Both the position numbers and the translations under genes were made by a program. 49,539 nt of DNA from positions 3,298 through 52,836 of the forward strand of contig HF998466.1 of assembly GCA_000433775.1 (NCBI GenBank), read 5' to 3'. The notes beneath the pieces are model-generated. The model did not search any database. It had not been told where the DNA came from and saw only the letters and a program-made list of their open reading frames with translations. Below are positions 34,207 to 43,141 of this stretch, one piece after another; the stretch's first letter is position 1; every line of letters starts with the position of its first letter. The DNA comes from Corallococcus sp. CAG:1435 (GTDB taxonomy: Bacteria > Bacillota > Clostridia > Christensenellales > CAG-314).

Positions 34207-35734
34207 CGTACTGATTGTTGACGTAGGCACGCAAAGCATGCGTGGCATTGTTTTCGACGACAGCGGAAATCTGCTCATCAAGGAACAGGTGAAATACAAG
34301 CCCTATCTTTGCAAGGAAAACGGCTACATGGAGCAGTCCGCCGATATGTATTGGCAGGTGCTGTGTCAGATTACCCGCACGATTGCCCAAAAACGTCCCG
34401 ACCTCATGCAAAACCTTTTGGCAATGTCGGTGGACACCTTCCGAGACACTGCGGTGCTTTTGGACGAAAACAACGAGGTGCTTCGCAACTGCATTTTGTG
34501 GAGCGACCAACGTGTCGCCGACACATCGCAAAAACTTCCGTTGAAGCAGCGTGTACTTTTCAAACTTGTGGGAATGGACCGTCCCATTGACGCAATACGT
34601 CAAAAGGTGAAAACACGTTGGGTGCAGCAAAACGAACCGCAACTGTGGGAAAAGGTGAAAAAGGTGGTGCACATTTCCGCCTACCTCAACTACAAACTGA
34701 CGGGAAACCTTGTGGACAGTTACGCATCGACGATAGGGCATTTCCCCTTTGACAGTAAGGGCAAAAAATGGCTTACGGAAAAATCGCTGCTGTATCCCGT
34801 TTTCGATTTGCCTTTGGAAATGATGGTTCCGTTGGTGAGTCCCGGCGACGTAATGGGGCAAATCACCGAGGAAACGTCCAACTTGACGGCAATTCCGCAA
34901 GGATTGAAGGTGTACGCCAGCGGTTCGGACAAGGGATGCGAAACTTTGGGCGTCGGCTGCGTGGACAGAAACGTCGCCAGCGTCTCCTTCGGCACAAGCA
35001 GCACCGTGCAGTTTTCCACCAAAAAGTACTTTGAGCCGGAACAGTTCATGCCTGCCTATCCGTCGGTGCTCAAAGATTACTACAACCCCGAAGTGCAAAT
35101 TTTCCGAGGGTATTGGATGATAAGTTGGTTTAAGCAAAACTTTTCCCAACACCTGGAAAAGGTTTCCGCCGAAACGGGCAGAAGCGTGGAAGAGATAATG
35201 AACGACGAAATGGCGGCAATCCCCGCAGGTAGCGACGGGCTTGTGTTGCAACCTTTCTGGCAGGCAGGGCTCACCACGCCGGAAGCAAAGGGGGCAATCA
35301 TCGGTTTTTCCGACTTTCACAAAAGAGCGCACGTCTACCGTGCAATAATCGAGGGCATCGATTTCGCCCTGCGTGAAGGGTTGGAACGCATGGAAAAGCG
35401 AGGCAAACAACCCATCGACTTCATTGCCGTAGCGGGGGGAGGTTCGCAAAGCAACCTCATTTGTCAGATAGCGGCGGACGTATTCAACAAACCCGTCAAA
35501 CGTGTGCAAACCTACGAAACAAGCGGTTTGGGGGCGGCAATGGTAACATTTATGGCGTGCGGAGTTTTCGCCGACGAAAACGAGGCGGTAAAAGCCATGG
35601 TACACTACACCGACGTGTTTTTCCCCAACCCCAAAAACGTCAGAATTTACGACAACATCTACAAAAACATCTATCTCAAACTGTACAATAAACTTCAAAG
35701 TTTCTATCTCGAACTTTACAAGGAGGGAATATGA
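34199..35734 (+). CDS. FGGY family carbohydrate kinase, substrate uncertain
   Basis: A 511-residue sugar or polyol kinase. The N-terminal ATPase-fold phosphate-1 motif is VLIVDVGTQSMRGIVFDDSG at 4-23. The substrate-side SVDTFRDTAVLLDENNE and ILWSDQR are near 77-105. The second-lobe SFGTSSTVQF is near 263-272 and the adenosine-loop motif VAGGGSQSNLICQIAADVF near 416-434. The family phosphorylates glycerol, xylulose, gluconate and similar compounds with ATP. Context (GlpA-like dehydrogenase, AGPS-like flavoenzyme) suggests a glycerol-like triol or a three- to six-carbon polyol. It overlaps DUF1667 by 8 nt and the next gene by ATGA. Confidence 0.88.
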   Translation: MSNVLIVDVGTQSMRGIVFDDSGNLLIKEQVKYKPYLCKENGYMEQSADMYWQVLCQITRTIAQKRPDLMQNLLAMSVDTFRDTAVLLDENNEVLRNCILWSDQRVADTSQKLPLKQRVLFKLVGMDRPIDAIRQKVKTRWVQQNEPQLWEKVKKVVHISAYLNYKLTGNLVDSYASTIGHFPFDSKGKKWLTEKSLLYPVFDLPLEMMVPLVSPGDVMGQITEETSNLTAIPQGLKVYASGSDKGCETLGVGCVDRNVASVSFGTSSTVQFSTKKYFEPEQFMPAYPSVLKDYYNPEVQIFRGYWMISWFKQNFSQHLEKVSAETGRSVEEIMNDEMAAIPAGSDGLVLQPFWQAGLTTPEAKGAIIGFSDFHKRAHVYRAIIEGIDFALREGLERMEKRGKQPIDFIAVAGGGSQSNLICQIAADVFNKPVKRVQTYETSGLGAAMVTFMACGVFADENEAVKAMVHYTDVFFPNPKNVRIYDNIYKNIYLKLYNKLQSFYLELYKEGI

Positions 35735-37467
35735 GCAAGCCGTACAAAGACTTTGAACCCAAATGGTACCTGGAAACACCGCCCAAACGCAGTTACCGTT
35801 CCATTTTCAAATGGGGCGACCCCGACTTCAACAAGGTGCCCAAGGAAAACCTCTACAAAATGATGAAGGAAATTTTCCACCTCACCGACGACGATTTCCG
35901 ACAGTACGCCGAACCGTTGGGGTTGGAAGAAGTCAAATTGGACAAACCCTGTTCCCTTTCGGAAAAGCAGTTGCAGGCTTTGCGTGAAATAGTGGGGGCG
36001 CACAACCTTTCCACCGACGACTACGACAGGCTTTCCGTTGCCTACGGCAAAACCATGTTCGACGTGCTGCGTTTGCGCAAACACATTTGCGACAACGTTC
36101 CCGACGTGGTGCTGTACCCCGAAAACAAACAACAAATCGAACGTATCGTGGAATTTTGCTCGCAGGAAAAAATCCCTCTCTACGTGTACGGCGGAGGTTC
36201 TTCCGTTACCCGTGGCGTGGAGCCGATAAAGGGAGGCATTTCGCTGGACATGCGTCGCAACTTCAACAAGGTGGTGGAGTTCAACGAAGTGGACCAGACC
36301 ATCACGGTGGAAGCAGGAATGAGCGGTCCTCACCTCGAAGAAACGCTGCGCAACGCCCAAAAACTGTTTGGGGCAAAGCGTGCCTACACCTGCGGACATT
36401 TTCCTCAATCCTTCGAGTACAGTTCGGTGGGAGGCTGGACGGTAACCCGTGGAGCGGGGCAAAATTCCACCTACTACGGAAAAATAGAAGACATAGTAAT
36501 TGCTCAGGAGTACGCTACCCCCACAGGCACGGTGAAAACGGAAGTTTTCCCTGCAAAGGCAACGGGACCCGACGTCAATCAGATAATGATGGGAAGCGAA
36601 GGCACCTTCGGCGTGCTTACTCACGTTACGCTGCGCATTTTCCGTTGGATGCCGGAAAATCACTACAAGTTCAGTTACATGTTCAAGGATTGGAAGTCGG
36701 CAATGGACGCCGCCCGTGAAATTATGCAATGCGAGTGTGGCAGACCCAGCGTTTTCCGTTTGTCCGACCCGGAGGAAACGGACTGCATGATGCGTTTGTA
36801 CGGCGTGGACGAAAGTCCGCTTGCAGGTCTTCTCAGCGGTTTGGGCTACAAGCCTCACCAACGTTGTCTGTTTTTGGGCTTCACCGACGGCGAAAAGGGA
36901 TTTTGCAAAAACATTGCCAAAAACGTCAGGCGTGTGTGCAAAAAGTACCATGCAATGAGCCTCACCGGCGCAGTAACTTCCGCATGGGAAAAGGGCAGGT
37001 TCAACGACCCCTATCTCAGAGATACCATGCAGGATTTCGGCATAATGACGGACACTTTGGAATGTTCCGTAAGGTGGAGTCAGATGGAAGAAGTGCATCA
37101 GATGGTGCGTGAGTACTGCCACAGCCGTCCCAACACCATTTGCATGACGCACATGTCCCACTGCTACCCGCAGGGCGCAAATCTGTACTTTATTTTCATT
37201 GCACGCATGACGGAGTTGGATGACTTTGTAAACTATTGGAGCGGTATTCTGGACCACATCCAAAAGAGCGGTGCGGCAATTTCTCACCATCACGGCATCG
37301 GAAAGTTTTTCGCCCCGTGGCTGGAAGGACAAATAGGCACACGCCAGATGGAAATTTTCAAAACCCTCAAACATCATTTCGACCCCGACAACCTCATGAA
37401 TCCAGGCGGCACGTTGGGATTGGACCTCACGGAGGAGCAAAAGCGTTTCATCCGTCCCAAATGGTAG
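35731..37467 (+). CDS. FAD-linked oxidase of the alkyl-dihydroxyacetonephosphate synthase type
   Basis: A 578-residue VAO-family flavoenzyme. The N-terminus has RSIFKWGDPDFNKVP, similar to the KWGWGD segment of AGPS. The FAD-binding half carries IPLYVYGGGSSVTRGVEP (residues 150-167), SSVGGWTVTRGAGQNSTYYGKIEDIV and MGSEGTFGVLTHVT. The C-terminal half has ISHHHGIGKFFAPWL, the His cluster used in AGPS, and closes with DPDNLMNPGGTLGLD. AGPS swaps the acyl group of acyl-DHAP for a fatty alcohol to make ether lipids; close bacterial relatives include glycolate and lactate oxidases, so the reaction is open. It is the last gene of the operon, coupled to the kinase by ATGA and followed by a strong terminator. 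Confidence 0.85.
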   Translation: MSKPYKDFEPKWYLETPPKRSYRSIFKWGDPDFNKVPKENLYKMMKEIFHLTDDDFRQYAEPLGLEEVKLDKPCSLSEKQLQALREIVGAHNLSTDDYDRLSVAYGKTMFDVLRLRKHICDNVPDVVLYPENKQQIERIVEFCSQEKIPLYVYGGGSSVTRGVEPIKGGISLDMRRNFNKVVEFNEVDQTITVEAGMSGPHLEETLRNAQKLFGAKRAYTCGHFPQSFEYSSVGGWTVTRGAGQNSTYYGKIEDIVIAQEYATPTGTVKTEVFPAKATGPDVNQIMMGSEGTFGVLTHVTLRIFRWMPENHYKFSYMFKDWKSAMDAAREIMQCECGRPSVFRLSDPEETDCMMRLYGVDESPLAGLLSGLGYKPHQRCLFLGFTDGEKGFCKNIAKNVRRVCKKYHAMSLTGAVTSAWEKGRFNDPYLRDTMQDFGIMTDTLECSVRWSQMEEVHQMVREYCHSRPNTICMTHMSHCYPQGANLYFIFIARMTELDDFVNYWSGILDHIQKSGAAISHHHGIGKFFAPWLEGQIGTRQMEIFKTLKHHFDPDNLMNPGGTLGLDLTEEQKRFIRPKW

Positions 37468-37614
37468 AAACGTCAAAATTGTTGCGAATTTTGACACACG
37501 GTAACGGAAAACTTGTACATCGACACGTACAGTTGCGTCTGCAATTTCCTTCGGTGTTTGGCGTACAAGTACTAATTTGACAAGCCAAGAGTACAACAAC
37601 TTCTCAAAAATATG

Positions 37615-37645
37615 AAAAAAACGGCACGCAGATGCCGTTTTTTTT
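37615..37645 (+). terminator. Terminator of the five-gene operon
   Basis: A 12-bp perfect stem (AAAAAAACGGCA, 6-nt loop) followed by a T run, 150 nt past the last stop. Confidence 0.9.
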
Positions 37646-37810
37646 GTTCTCAAACGTGTGGCATTTTGTTGCTTTGCAACGGTTTTGCAACAGGCAACAT
37701 TTTTGACGACAATTTTTGTTGCGCAAAACTTGCCGTCTGCAACTTTGTCAAGGGCTTTTTCTTGCGTTGGTGAACAGACATGCAATTTGACTGTATCTGT
37801 TTTGTCTTTT

Positions 37811-38150
37811 TCGGGCAGGCGTGTTTTGTCGTGTTGGTGCAGGCTTTGCGCTTTTTATTCGCAACGCCATTGCCGCTTGGCAGGTGGGGCAACTGCATGT
37901 TTAATGTAAAAGTTTTGCAGGCACAGCGTCCTTTTATTAGTTTTCACGTATTTTCAGGCAGACGGTGTACGTTTTTTTGTGTGCAGGTGGGTTGCCGTCC
38001 GTGTTGGAGCAGGCTTTGCGTTGTTTTTCGCAACGCCATTGCCGTTTGGCAGGTTGGGCAACTGCATGTTTCCGTCAAAAGTTTGCAGGCACAGCGTGTT
38101 TTTTTCGGTTGCGGTGTTTTCAGTCGAAAAATGTGTTGCAAGCGGTTTTT
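37811..38150. repeat. Two tandem copies of a 170-bp repeat
   Basis: Copies align as GTGTTGGTGCAGGCTTTGCG at 37831 and GTGTTGGAGCAGGCTTTGCG at 38001, a period of 170 bp. Both hold CGCAACGCCATTGCCG and a TTGCC/GGCAG hairpin, then TGGGGCAACTGCATGTTT-like sequence. No gene is supported from 37646 to 38328. Confidence 0.85.
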
Positions 38151-38328
38151 GTTGATGCGTTTTTGTACAACATTATTTGCTTTGTTCCACGTTTGAAAGC
38201 AGTTTAACGTTGCTTTTGCAAACGTTGATGTTTCAGGCAACAAAAAGGCGTGTTTCCTGCAAGTTGTGTTGTGTAAAAGGGTTTTGCAATGCACAGCCTA
38301 TTGTAAAACGCAAGGTGATGAAAAACCC

Positions 38329-38357
38329 TTTTCACAACGTTGTGTGTGTGATATAAT
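38329..38357 (+). promoter_or_regulatory. Likely promoter of the esterase gene
   Basis: A perfect TATAAT at 38352-38357, with a weak -35 (TTTTCA) 17 nt upstream. Confidence 0.5.
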
Positions 38358-38403
38358 GTTTTTTGAAGTTATTACCATTCACACAGGAAAAATGAGGTAA
38401 CCT

Positions 38404-39303
38404 TTGAAAAGTAAACAGTGTTCTGCCATAGAAACCTTGTTGCGCCGTTCAAAATCGTTGCGCACACACGATAATCTTCAACAGGAACTCAACAAAAAAC
38501 GCAAGCAAAATGCCCAGGAGTACAAACTTCCCACTGTGGTGCAAATGATAGTGCGACCGGAAAAAATAATTGTGGAAAAGACGGTTTGCTACAAGTTGGG
38601 CATGGGCGAAACCTGCGTGCTGTATCTGCACGGAGGGTCGTATGTCGATCCGCCGCTCGTTTTTCATTGGCGTTTTTTGCAACAACTTTCACGGGAAACG
38701 GACGTAACGGTGTATTTGCCATTGTACGGCAGGGCGCCGCAACATCACTGTTACTCAACAGTTACGCACATGAAACAGGTGTACATGCACCTTGTCAACC
38801 TGTACGGAGCGCAAAACATCGTTGTGATGGGCGATTCCGCAGGGGGCGGTCTGGCGTTGGCGTTGTGCGAGTATCTTGCCGTGAAAGGCTGTCCGCAACC
38901 ACGACAAATGATTTTGTTTTCCCCTTGGGTGGACGTGGATCTCACGGGGGACTATTCCGAAAGTCAAAAGACGGATTTTGTGCTGAACATAGACGAACTG
39001 CGTTTCTTCGGCGCATGCTACCGCCACAAACTGCCCGTGGGGCATTACATGGCGTCGCCTCTTTTCGGGCTTACCGACAAACTCGCCCCGATGCACGTTT
39101 TCGTCGGCGGAGCGGAACTGTTTTACCCCGACTGCAAGAAATTGCAGGAATATGCCATTCAAAAGGGCGTGGATTTCACCCTCCACGACTATCCCGAAAT
39201 GCAGCACGTCTTTTTGCTGTATCCCATTCCGGAGGCAAAGACGGCACGCAAGCAGGTGGAAGAACTTTTGGAACAACCGATAATTGCATTGTATGACGAC
39301 TGA
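38404..39303 (+). CDS. Alpha/beta hydrolase (HSL-type esterase/lipase), TTG start
   Basis: A 299-residue hydrolase of the hormone-sensitive lipase group. The oxyanion-hole motif VLYLHGGSYVDPP is near 72-84 and the nucleophile elbow VVMGDSAGGGLALAL near 140-154 (Ser in GDSAG). The catalytic Asp region is PMHVFVGGAELFYPD near 228-242 and the catalytic His MQHVFLLYP near 266-274. It probably cleaves short-chain esters in the cytoplasm. The N-terminal 60 residues are basic and helical. The start is a TTG at 38404, five bases after GAGGT; no ATG occurs before the HGG region except one that would cut the cap helix. Monocistronic. Confidence 0.88.
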   Translation: MKSKQCSAIETLLRRSKSLRTHDNLQQELNKKRKQNAQEYKLPTVVQMIVRPEKIIVEKTVCYKLGMGETCVLYLHGGSYVDPPLVFHWRFLQQLSRETDVTVYLPLYGRAPQHHCYSTVTHMKQVYMHLVNLYGAQNIVVMGDSAGGGLALALCEYLAVKGCPQPRQMILFSPWVDVDLTGDYSESQKTDFVLNIDELRFFGACYRHKLPVGHYMASPLFGLTDKLAPMHVFVGGAELFYPDCKKLQEYAIQKGVDFTLHDYPEMQHVFLLYPIPEAKTARKQVEELLEQPIIALYDD

Positions 39304-39864
39304 ATTTTAATCAATGACATTTTGGCACAACGTCAGGTGCGCCAAAGTGCGAAAGTCGGCATGTATGAAACATTACACCGTTGCGTGCAAGTTTTTGCAA
39401 GTGGCAACCAATACGATTGAACAGTTTGCCATGCAACAAAAATGTTTCGGCAGGGCAGAAATACTTTGCAAGGTGCCGTTTGTAAAATGCATGCAGGTGG
39501 CGGAAAATGGCAATAAAAATGCGCCGTCAAGTTTACAAAATTCAAACGTATTTTTGACAGGAAAGATTTTTGGTAACACAAACAAAGTCGGTAGCGTGTC
39601 AAAACAAGGCTTTGTGAAAAGGGCATTTTATTGTCGGAACAAGTTGATTTTATTTGTTGTTGAGGTTTTCCCGCTGGCAACAAATACGGCAAGGCAACGG
39701 CAATTTTGTGCAAAAACAGCGTTAGTAATGTATTTTTTGTACATTATAAATGCCGTTTTGTGCAGTTATTTATTGTGCGTGCTGTTTTGCGTGTCTTCAA
39801 GAAGTTGTTTTTCGGCGGTGGCAGGGCAGTACAAAAACAGTATTCAAAAAACAAAGAGGTCAAA
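39304..39864. other. Spacer between the esterase and dtd
   Basis: The frame open through this region into dtd is Cys-rich and not protein-like, with no ribosome binding site. A TATAAA at 39745-39750 may be the dtd -10, but no -35 was convincing. Confidence 0.4.
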
Positions 39865-40305
39865 ATGAAAGCGGTTATTCAGCGTGTGGGAGGCGCAACG
39901 CTGTCGGTGGACGGCGAACTGATTTCCCAAATAGGCAAGGGACTTGTGGTGTACTTTTGCGTGGAAAAGGGCGACAGTGAAAAACTGTGCGGTACTTTTG
40001 CCAACAAACTTGTTAAGTTGCGTATTTTCGAGGACGGCAACGGCAAGATGAATCTTTCCGTCAAAGACGTGCAAGGGGAAGTGCTGTTTGTTTCGCAGTT
40101 TACTTTGGCTGCGGATTTGTCGGCAGGCAACCGCCCCAGTTTCATCAATGCGGAAAATCCCCAACGAGCCGACGAATTGTACCGCAATACCGCCCGACTT
40201 ATTGCCGATTTGGGAGTACCTACAAAAATCGGCGTTTTTGGTGCCGACATGACAATTCAACAGCAAAACCGTGGTCCCGTTACCATCATTTGGGAGGGAA
40301 AATGA
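39865..40305 (+). CDS. dtd: D-aminoacyl-tRNA deacylase
   Basis: A 146-residue enzyme that hydrolyses D-aminoacyl-tRNA (D-Tyr, also Gly-tRNA-Ala) and so protects translation. It begins MKAVIQRVGGATLSVDGE, and has the family motifs VLFVSQFTLAADLSAGNRPSF near 75-95 and NRGPVTIIWEGK at the C-terminus with the Gly-Pro chirality element. Length matches the family. AGAGGT precedes ATG 39865. Its TGA overlaps the start of the serine dehydratase gene as ATGA, so dtd heads a three-gene coupled operon. Confidence 0.96.
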   Translation: MKAVIQRVGGATLSVDGELISQIGKGLVVYFCVEKGDSEKLCGTFANKLVKLRIFEDGNGKMNLSVKDVQGEVLFVSQFTLAADLSAGNRPSFINAENPQRADELYRNTARLIADLGVPTKIGVFGADMTIQQQNRGPVTIIWEGK

Positions 40306-41501
40306 AAAGTTTACGTCATTTGTACAAAAAGGGCATCGGTCCGTCCAGTTCCCACACTATGGGCCCTGCAAAGGCGGCGGAAAGGTTTTTGAAAACCGTC
40401 CATGCGCCACGTTACAAAGCGGTGTTGTACGGTTCTTTGGCACTCACAGGCGAAGGACACGGCACCGACAGGGCAATAAAAAGCGTATTCGGCGACAGAA
40501 ACATTGAAATTGTTTTTGACAAACAATCCAAGTGTGTTCACCCAAACACAATGGATTTTGTTGCCTACGACAGCGAGGGCAAAGAAATTGCTCGTCAACA
40601 GTATTTCAGCATAGGCGGCGGAGAAATTGTGCGTGCAGGGGAAAAGTTGCAGGAGCAGGCGGAAGTGTATCCGCACAACAGTTTTGCCGAGATAAAACAG
40701 TTTTGTCTTCAAAACAAAATGGATTTGTGCGATTACGCAATGCATTTTGAGGGAGCGGACATTCTGAATTTCGCCAAAGACATTTGGTCGACAATGAAAG
40801 AGGTAATAGCCAAAGGACTGAATGCCGAAGGAATTTTGCCCGGCGGACTGGGCGTTGTACGCCGTGCAAAGCAACTGTACTACGACCCGCAAAAGAGGGA
40901 AACGGCGCAATCCCATCAGGACAGAGTAGTTGCAGCCTACGCATTTGCCGTAGGCGAACAAAACGCTTCCGGTGGAGAAACGGTAACGGCGCCCACATGC
41001 GGAGCGTCGGGCGTGTTGCCTGCGGTGTTTCTGTTCACTCAGCAGGAAAAAAACTGTTCCGACGAGGACATCGCAAAGGCGTTGCTGGTTGCAGGCATTG
41101 TGGGCAATCTCGTAAAGACAAACGCTTCCATTTCGGGGGCGGAGTGCGGCTGTCAGGCGGAGGTAGGCACTGCGTGCGCCATGGCTGCTGCGGGACTTGC
41201 CTATATCAACAAAATGACGATAGAAGAAACGGAATACAGTGCCGAAGTGGCGTTGGAGCATCACCTGGGGCTGACTTGCGACCCTGTGTGCGGTTTGGTG
41301 CAGATTCCCTGTATCGAACGCAACGCAGTGGGGGCAATGCGTGCAATAAACGCCGTCAGTCTTGCAAGTTTTTTGACAGACAGCAGAAAAATTTCTTTGG
41401 ATGAGGTAATTTCCGTCATGTACGAAACGGGCAAGGACCTTGCGGAAAACTACCGTGAAACGGCTCGTGGCGGACTTGCCAAACTACACAGGGTACAATG
41501 A
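40302..41501 (+). CDS. L-serine ammonia-lyase, iron-sulfur type, single chain
   Basis: A 399-residue [4Fe-4S] L-serine dehydratase that converts L-serine to pyruvate and ammonia. The N-terminal beta domain begins with YKKGIGPSSSHTMGPAKAAE (7-26) and includes HPNTMDF. The alpha domain follows with APTCGASGVLPA, SGAECGCQAEVGTACAMAA and CDPVCGLVQIPCIERN, which supply the cluster cysteines. It is about 50 residues shorter than E. coli SdaA, mostly in the linker. GGGAGG lies inside the end of dtd. It overlaps dtd and the following HAD gene by ATGA. Oxygen sensitivity of the cluster fits an anaerobe. Confidence 0.94.
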   Translation: MKSLRHLYKKGIGPSSSHTMGPAKAAERFLKTVHAPRYKAVLYGSLALTGEGHGTDRAIKSVFGDRNIEIVFDKQSKCVHPNTMDFVAYDSEGKEIARQQYFSIGGGEIVRAGEKLQEQAEVYPHNSFAEIKQFCLQNKMDLCDYAMHFEGADILNFAKDIWSTMKEVIAKGLNAEGILPGGLGVVRRAKQLYYDPQKRETAQSHQDRVVAAYAFAVGEQNASGGETVTAPTCGASGVLPAVFLFTQQEKNCSDEDIAKALLVAGIVGNLVKTNASISGAECGCQAEVGTACAMAAAGLAYINKMTIEETEYSAEVALEHHLGLTCDPVCGLVQIPCIERNAVGAMRAINAVSLASFLTDSRKISLDEVISVMYETGKDLAENYRETARGGLAKLHRVQ

Positions 41502-42157
41502 AACAATACAAAAAAGCCGTCGTTTTCGACTTGGACGGCACATTGGTCAATTCAATACAGGATTTGGCAAACAGCGTAAACTTTGCCATGAAACAACTTA
41601 ACGCACCCCTTCACACAGTGGAAGAAGTGCGCCAAATGGTGGGCAACGGCGTTGCCGTGCTTATGAAACGTGCGCTACCTTCAGACATGCAAAACAAGGC
41701 ACCCGAAGCGTTGGCGTTGCAGCGTTCCTTCTATTCGCAACACGGCTTCGACAACACAAAACCCTACGACGGTGTGGAAAATTTGTTACAATATCTGCAT
41801 TCTCAGGGCATTTTGGTAGTAGTGCACACCAATAAAGACGAAAATGTGGCAAGACCGCTGTGTCAAAAACTTTTCGGGGGTTTGGTGGATTGCGTGTGCG
41901 GCACCGTTTCCGACAATCAGATTAAACCTTCTGCAAAAAGGCTGTTGCAATTACTTGCAACAAAGGGCAATCCCGTTGCCGTCTATTGCGGAGACAGCGA
42001 CGTCGACATTGCAACGGCAAAAAATGCGGGAATTGCCTGTGTTTCGGTAACTTGGGGATTTCGCACCAAGGAATTTTTGTTGCAACACGGAGCAACGCAT
42101 CTTGCCGATGATGTTTTGCAGGCACGGCAACTGCTTTTGTCCCTTCTGCAAGTGTAA
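41498..42157 (+). CDS. HAD family hydrolase, phosphoglycolate phosphatase-like
   Basis: A 219-residue HAD-IA hydrolase. Motif I is VVFDLDGTLVNS (Asp10, Asp12), motif II is VVVHTNKDE near 107-115, the Lys of motif III is in NQIKPSAKRL near 139-148, and motif IV is VYCGDSDVDIATAKNAG near 160-176. The helical cap between motifs I and II is of the Gph/PGMB type. A substrate such as 2-phosphoglycolate or another small phosphomonoester is likely. It is the third gene of dtd-sda-HAD, coupled by ATGA. No clear terminator follows. Confidence 0.9.
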   Translation: MKQYKKAVVFDLDGTLVNSIQDLANSVNFAMKQLNAPLHTVEEVRQMVGNGVAVLMKRALPSDMQNKAPEALALQRSFYSQHGFDNTKPYDGVENLLQYLHSQGILVVVHTNKDENVARPLCQKLFGGLVDCVCGTVSDNQIKPSAKRLLQLLATKGNPVAVYCGDSDVDIATAKNAGIACVSVTWGFRTKEFLLQHGATHLADDVLQARQLLLSLLQV

Positions 42158-42522
42158 AGTTTTGTCTTTCTACGCCGTGTTTTTGTAGCGGTAGTTGTTG
42201 CCTTTGACGGAATTTTCCCATACGGTACGGCTTTTTTGTGTCAATTTGAAACGTGCGACGTGAGTATCGGCAGGCAGACGGATTTTCCCTAACGGATTAT
42301 TTGCGTTGCGTAAGGGGCTGACGGCAGTTTGTGCGTTTTTTGACTTTTGCCGTGTCAGGCAAGTTGACAGTGTAAATTTGCACAAAAAATGTTTTACGTG
42401 ATGCTACGCAGTCAAAACATTTTGAATACAGGGCGGAAGGTATTTTTTTACAAGGTTCTTTTGTGTAACCGTTACGGCTTTGTGCAACCGTACTGAATTT
42501 GCATTGCACGTAATCTGACAAT
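42158..42522. other. Spacer downstream of the HAD gene
   Basis: No gene is seen; open frames lack ribosome binding sites. The small RNA candidate follows at 42523-42617 on the minus strand. Confidence 0.4.
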
Positions 42523-42617
42523 AAAAAAAACGCCACAATTACTTGTGGCGTCATCAAGGCAACCGAGGAGATTAAACATAAACACAAAAGAGGGTTTTAC
42601 ATATTGTCGCCTTGATT
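42523..42617 (-). ncRNA. Candidate trans-acting small RNA, about 95 nt
   Basis: A self-contained transcription unit on the minus strand with no coding gene. An extended -10 (TGTTATACT, 42632-42624) sits 7 nt before the predicted 5' end at 42617. The RNA would open with AUCAAGGC (42616-42609), which pairs perfectly with GCCUUGAU (42560-42553) across a 48-nt loop. The loop holds two CU-rich stretches, CCCUCUUUU and UCUCCUC, complementary to GAGG-type ribosome binding sites. It ends in a perfect 9-bp terminator (ACGCCACAA/TTGTGGCGT, 42530-42551) with eight U residues. This architecture resembles C-rich regulatory RNAs of Firmicutes, but I cannot assign it to a known family. Confidence 0.6.
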
Positions 42618-42623
42618 GTGCCA

Positions 42624-42632
42624 AGTATAACA
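42624..42632 (-). promoter_or_regulatory. Extended -10 element of the small RNA
   Basis: TGTTATACT fits TGnTATAAT. The -35 region is poor, as expected for extended -10 promoters. Confidence 0.5.
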
Positions 42633-42878
42633 GCCGATTCTTGAATAAGCCTTAAAAAAACAACTTTTTGCAAATTTTATTAGAAACTTTCCCTTTGGTT
42701 TTCCGTGCAACTGTTGCATAAGTTGTTAGATTTTTTGCAGGCACGGTTTTGCAAAGTGAAAGGTGAAACGTTCGGCAACGGCTGTTAGTTTCATCGGATA
42801 TCGTTGCAGATACATTCAGTCATGTTTAAGTGAAATACATTATATTGTCGTTAGACAGGGTGTGTTATCTGCGGTACG

Positions 42879-43135
42879 GTGCAACGTGCCTCAAAAATGT
42901 AGTACAAAAACGGCAAAATGCGAGCGGTTGAGTATTACTTGCGTGTTTGCCCTCAACACAACAATTCGTAAAACAAGTTTATTTTTTACAGTGCAACGTG
43001 TTTTTTACAGTGCAATGTGTTTCAAAAATGTAGTACGAAAAACGGCAAAATGCGAGCGGTTGAGTATTGCTACAGTGCAACGTGTTTCAAAAATGTAGCA
43101 CGAAAAACGGCAAAATGCGTGCGGTTGAGTATTGC
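42879..43135. repeat. Three copies of a 60-bp repeat upstream of the two-component system
   Basis: Units start with GTGCAACGTG-like sequence at 42879, 43010 and 43075 and end in GGTTGAGTATTRC at 42938, 43070 and 43135. A partial copy (ACAGTGCAACGTGTTTTTT) lies at 42989-43007. Each full unit contains CGGCAAAATGCGNGCGGTTG. Copies 1 and 3 also form GTTGAG/CTCAAC inverted repeats with following sequence. Confidence 0.85.
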
Positions 43136-43141
43136 TCAACA

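Noticed and set aside
39314..39864. An N-terminal region in another frame and an upstream extension ahead of dtd.
   Set aside because: DTD proteins begin at MKAVIQRV; upstream residues are Cys-rich and unlike any family, and the AGAGGT site fits ATG 39865.
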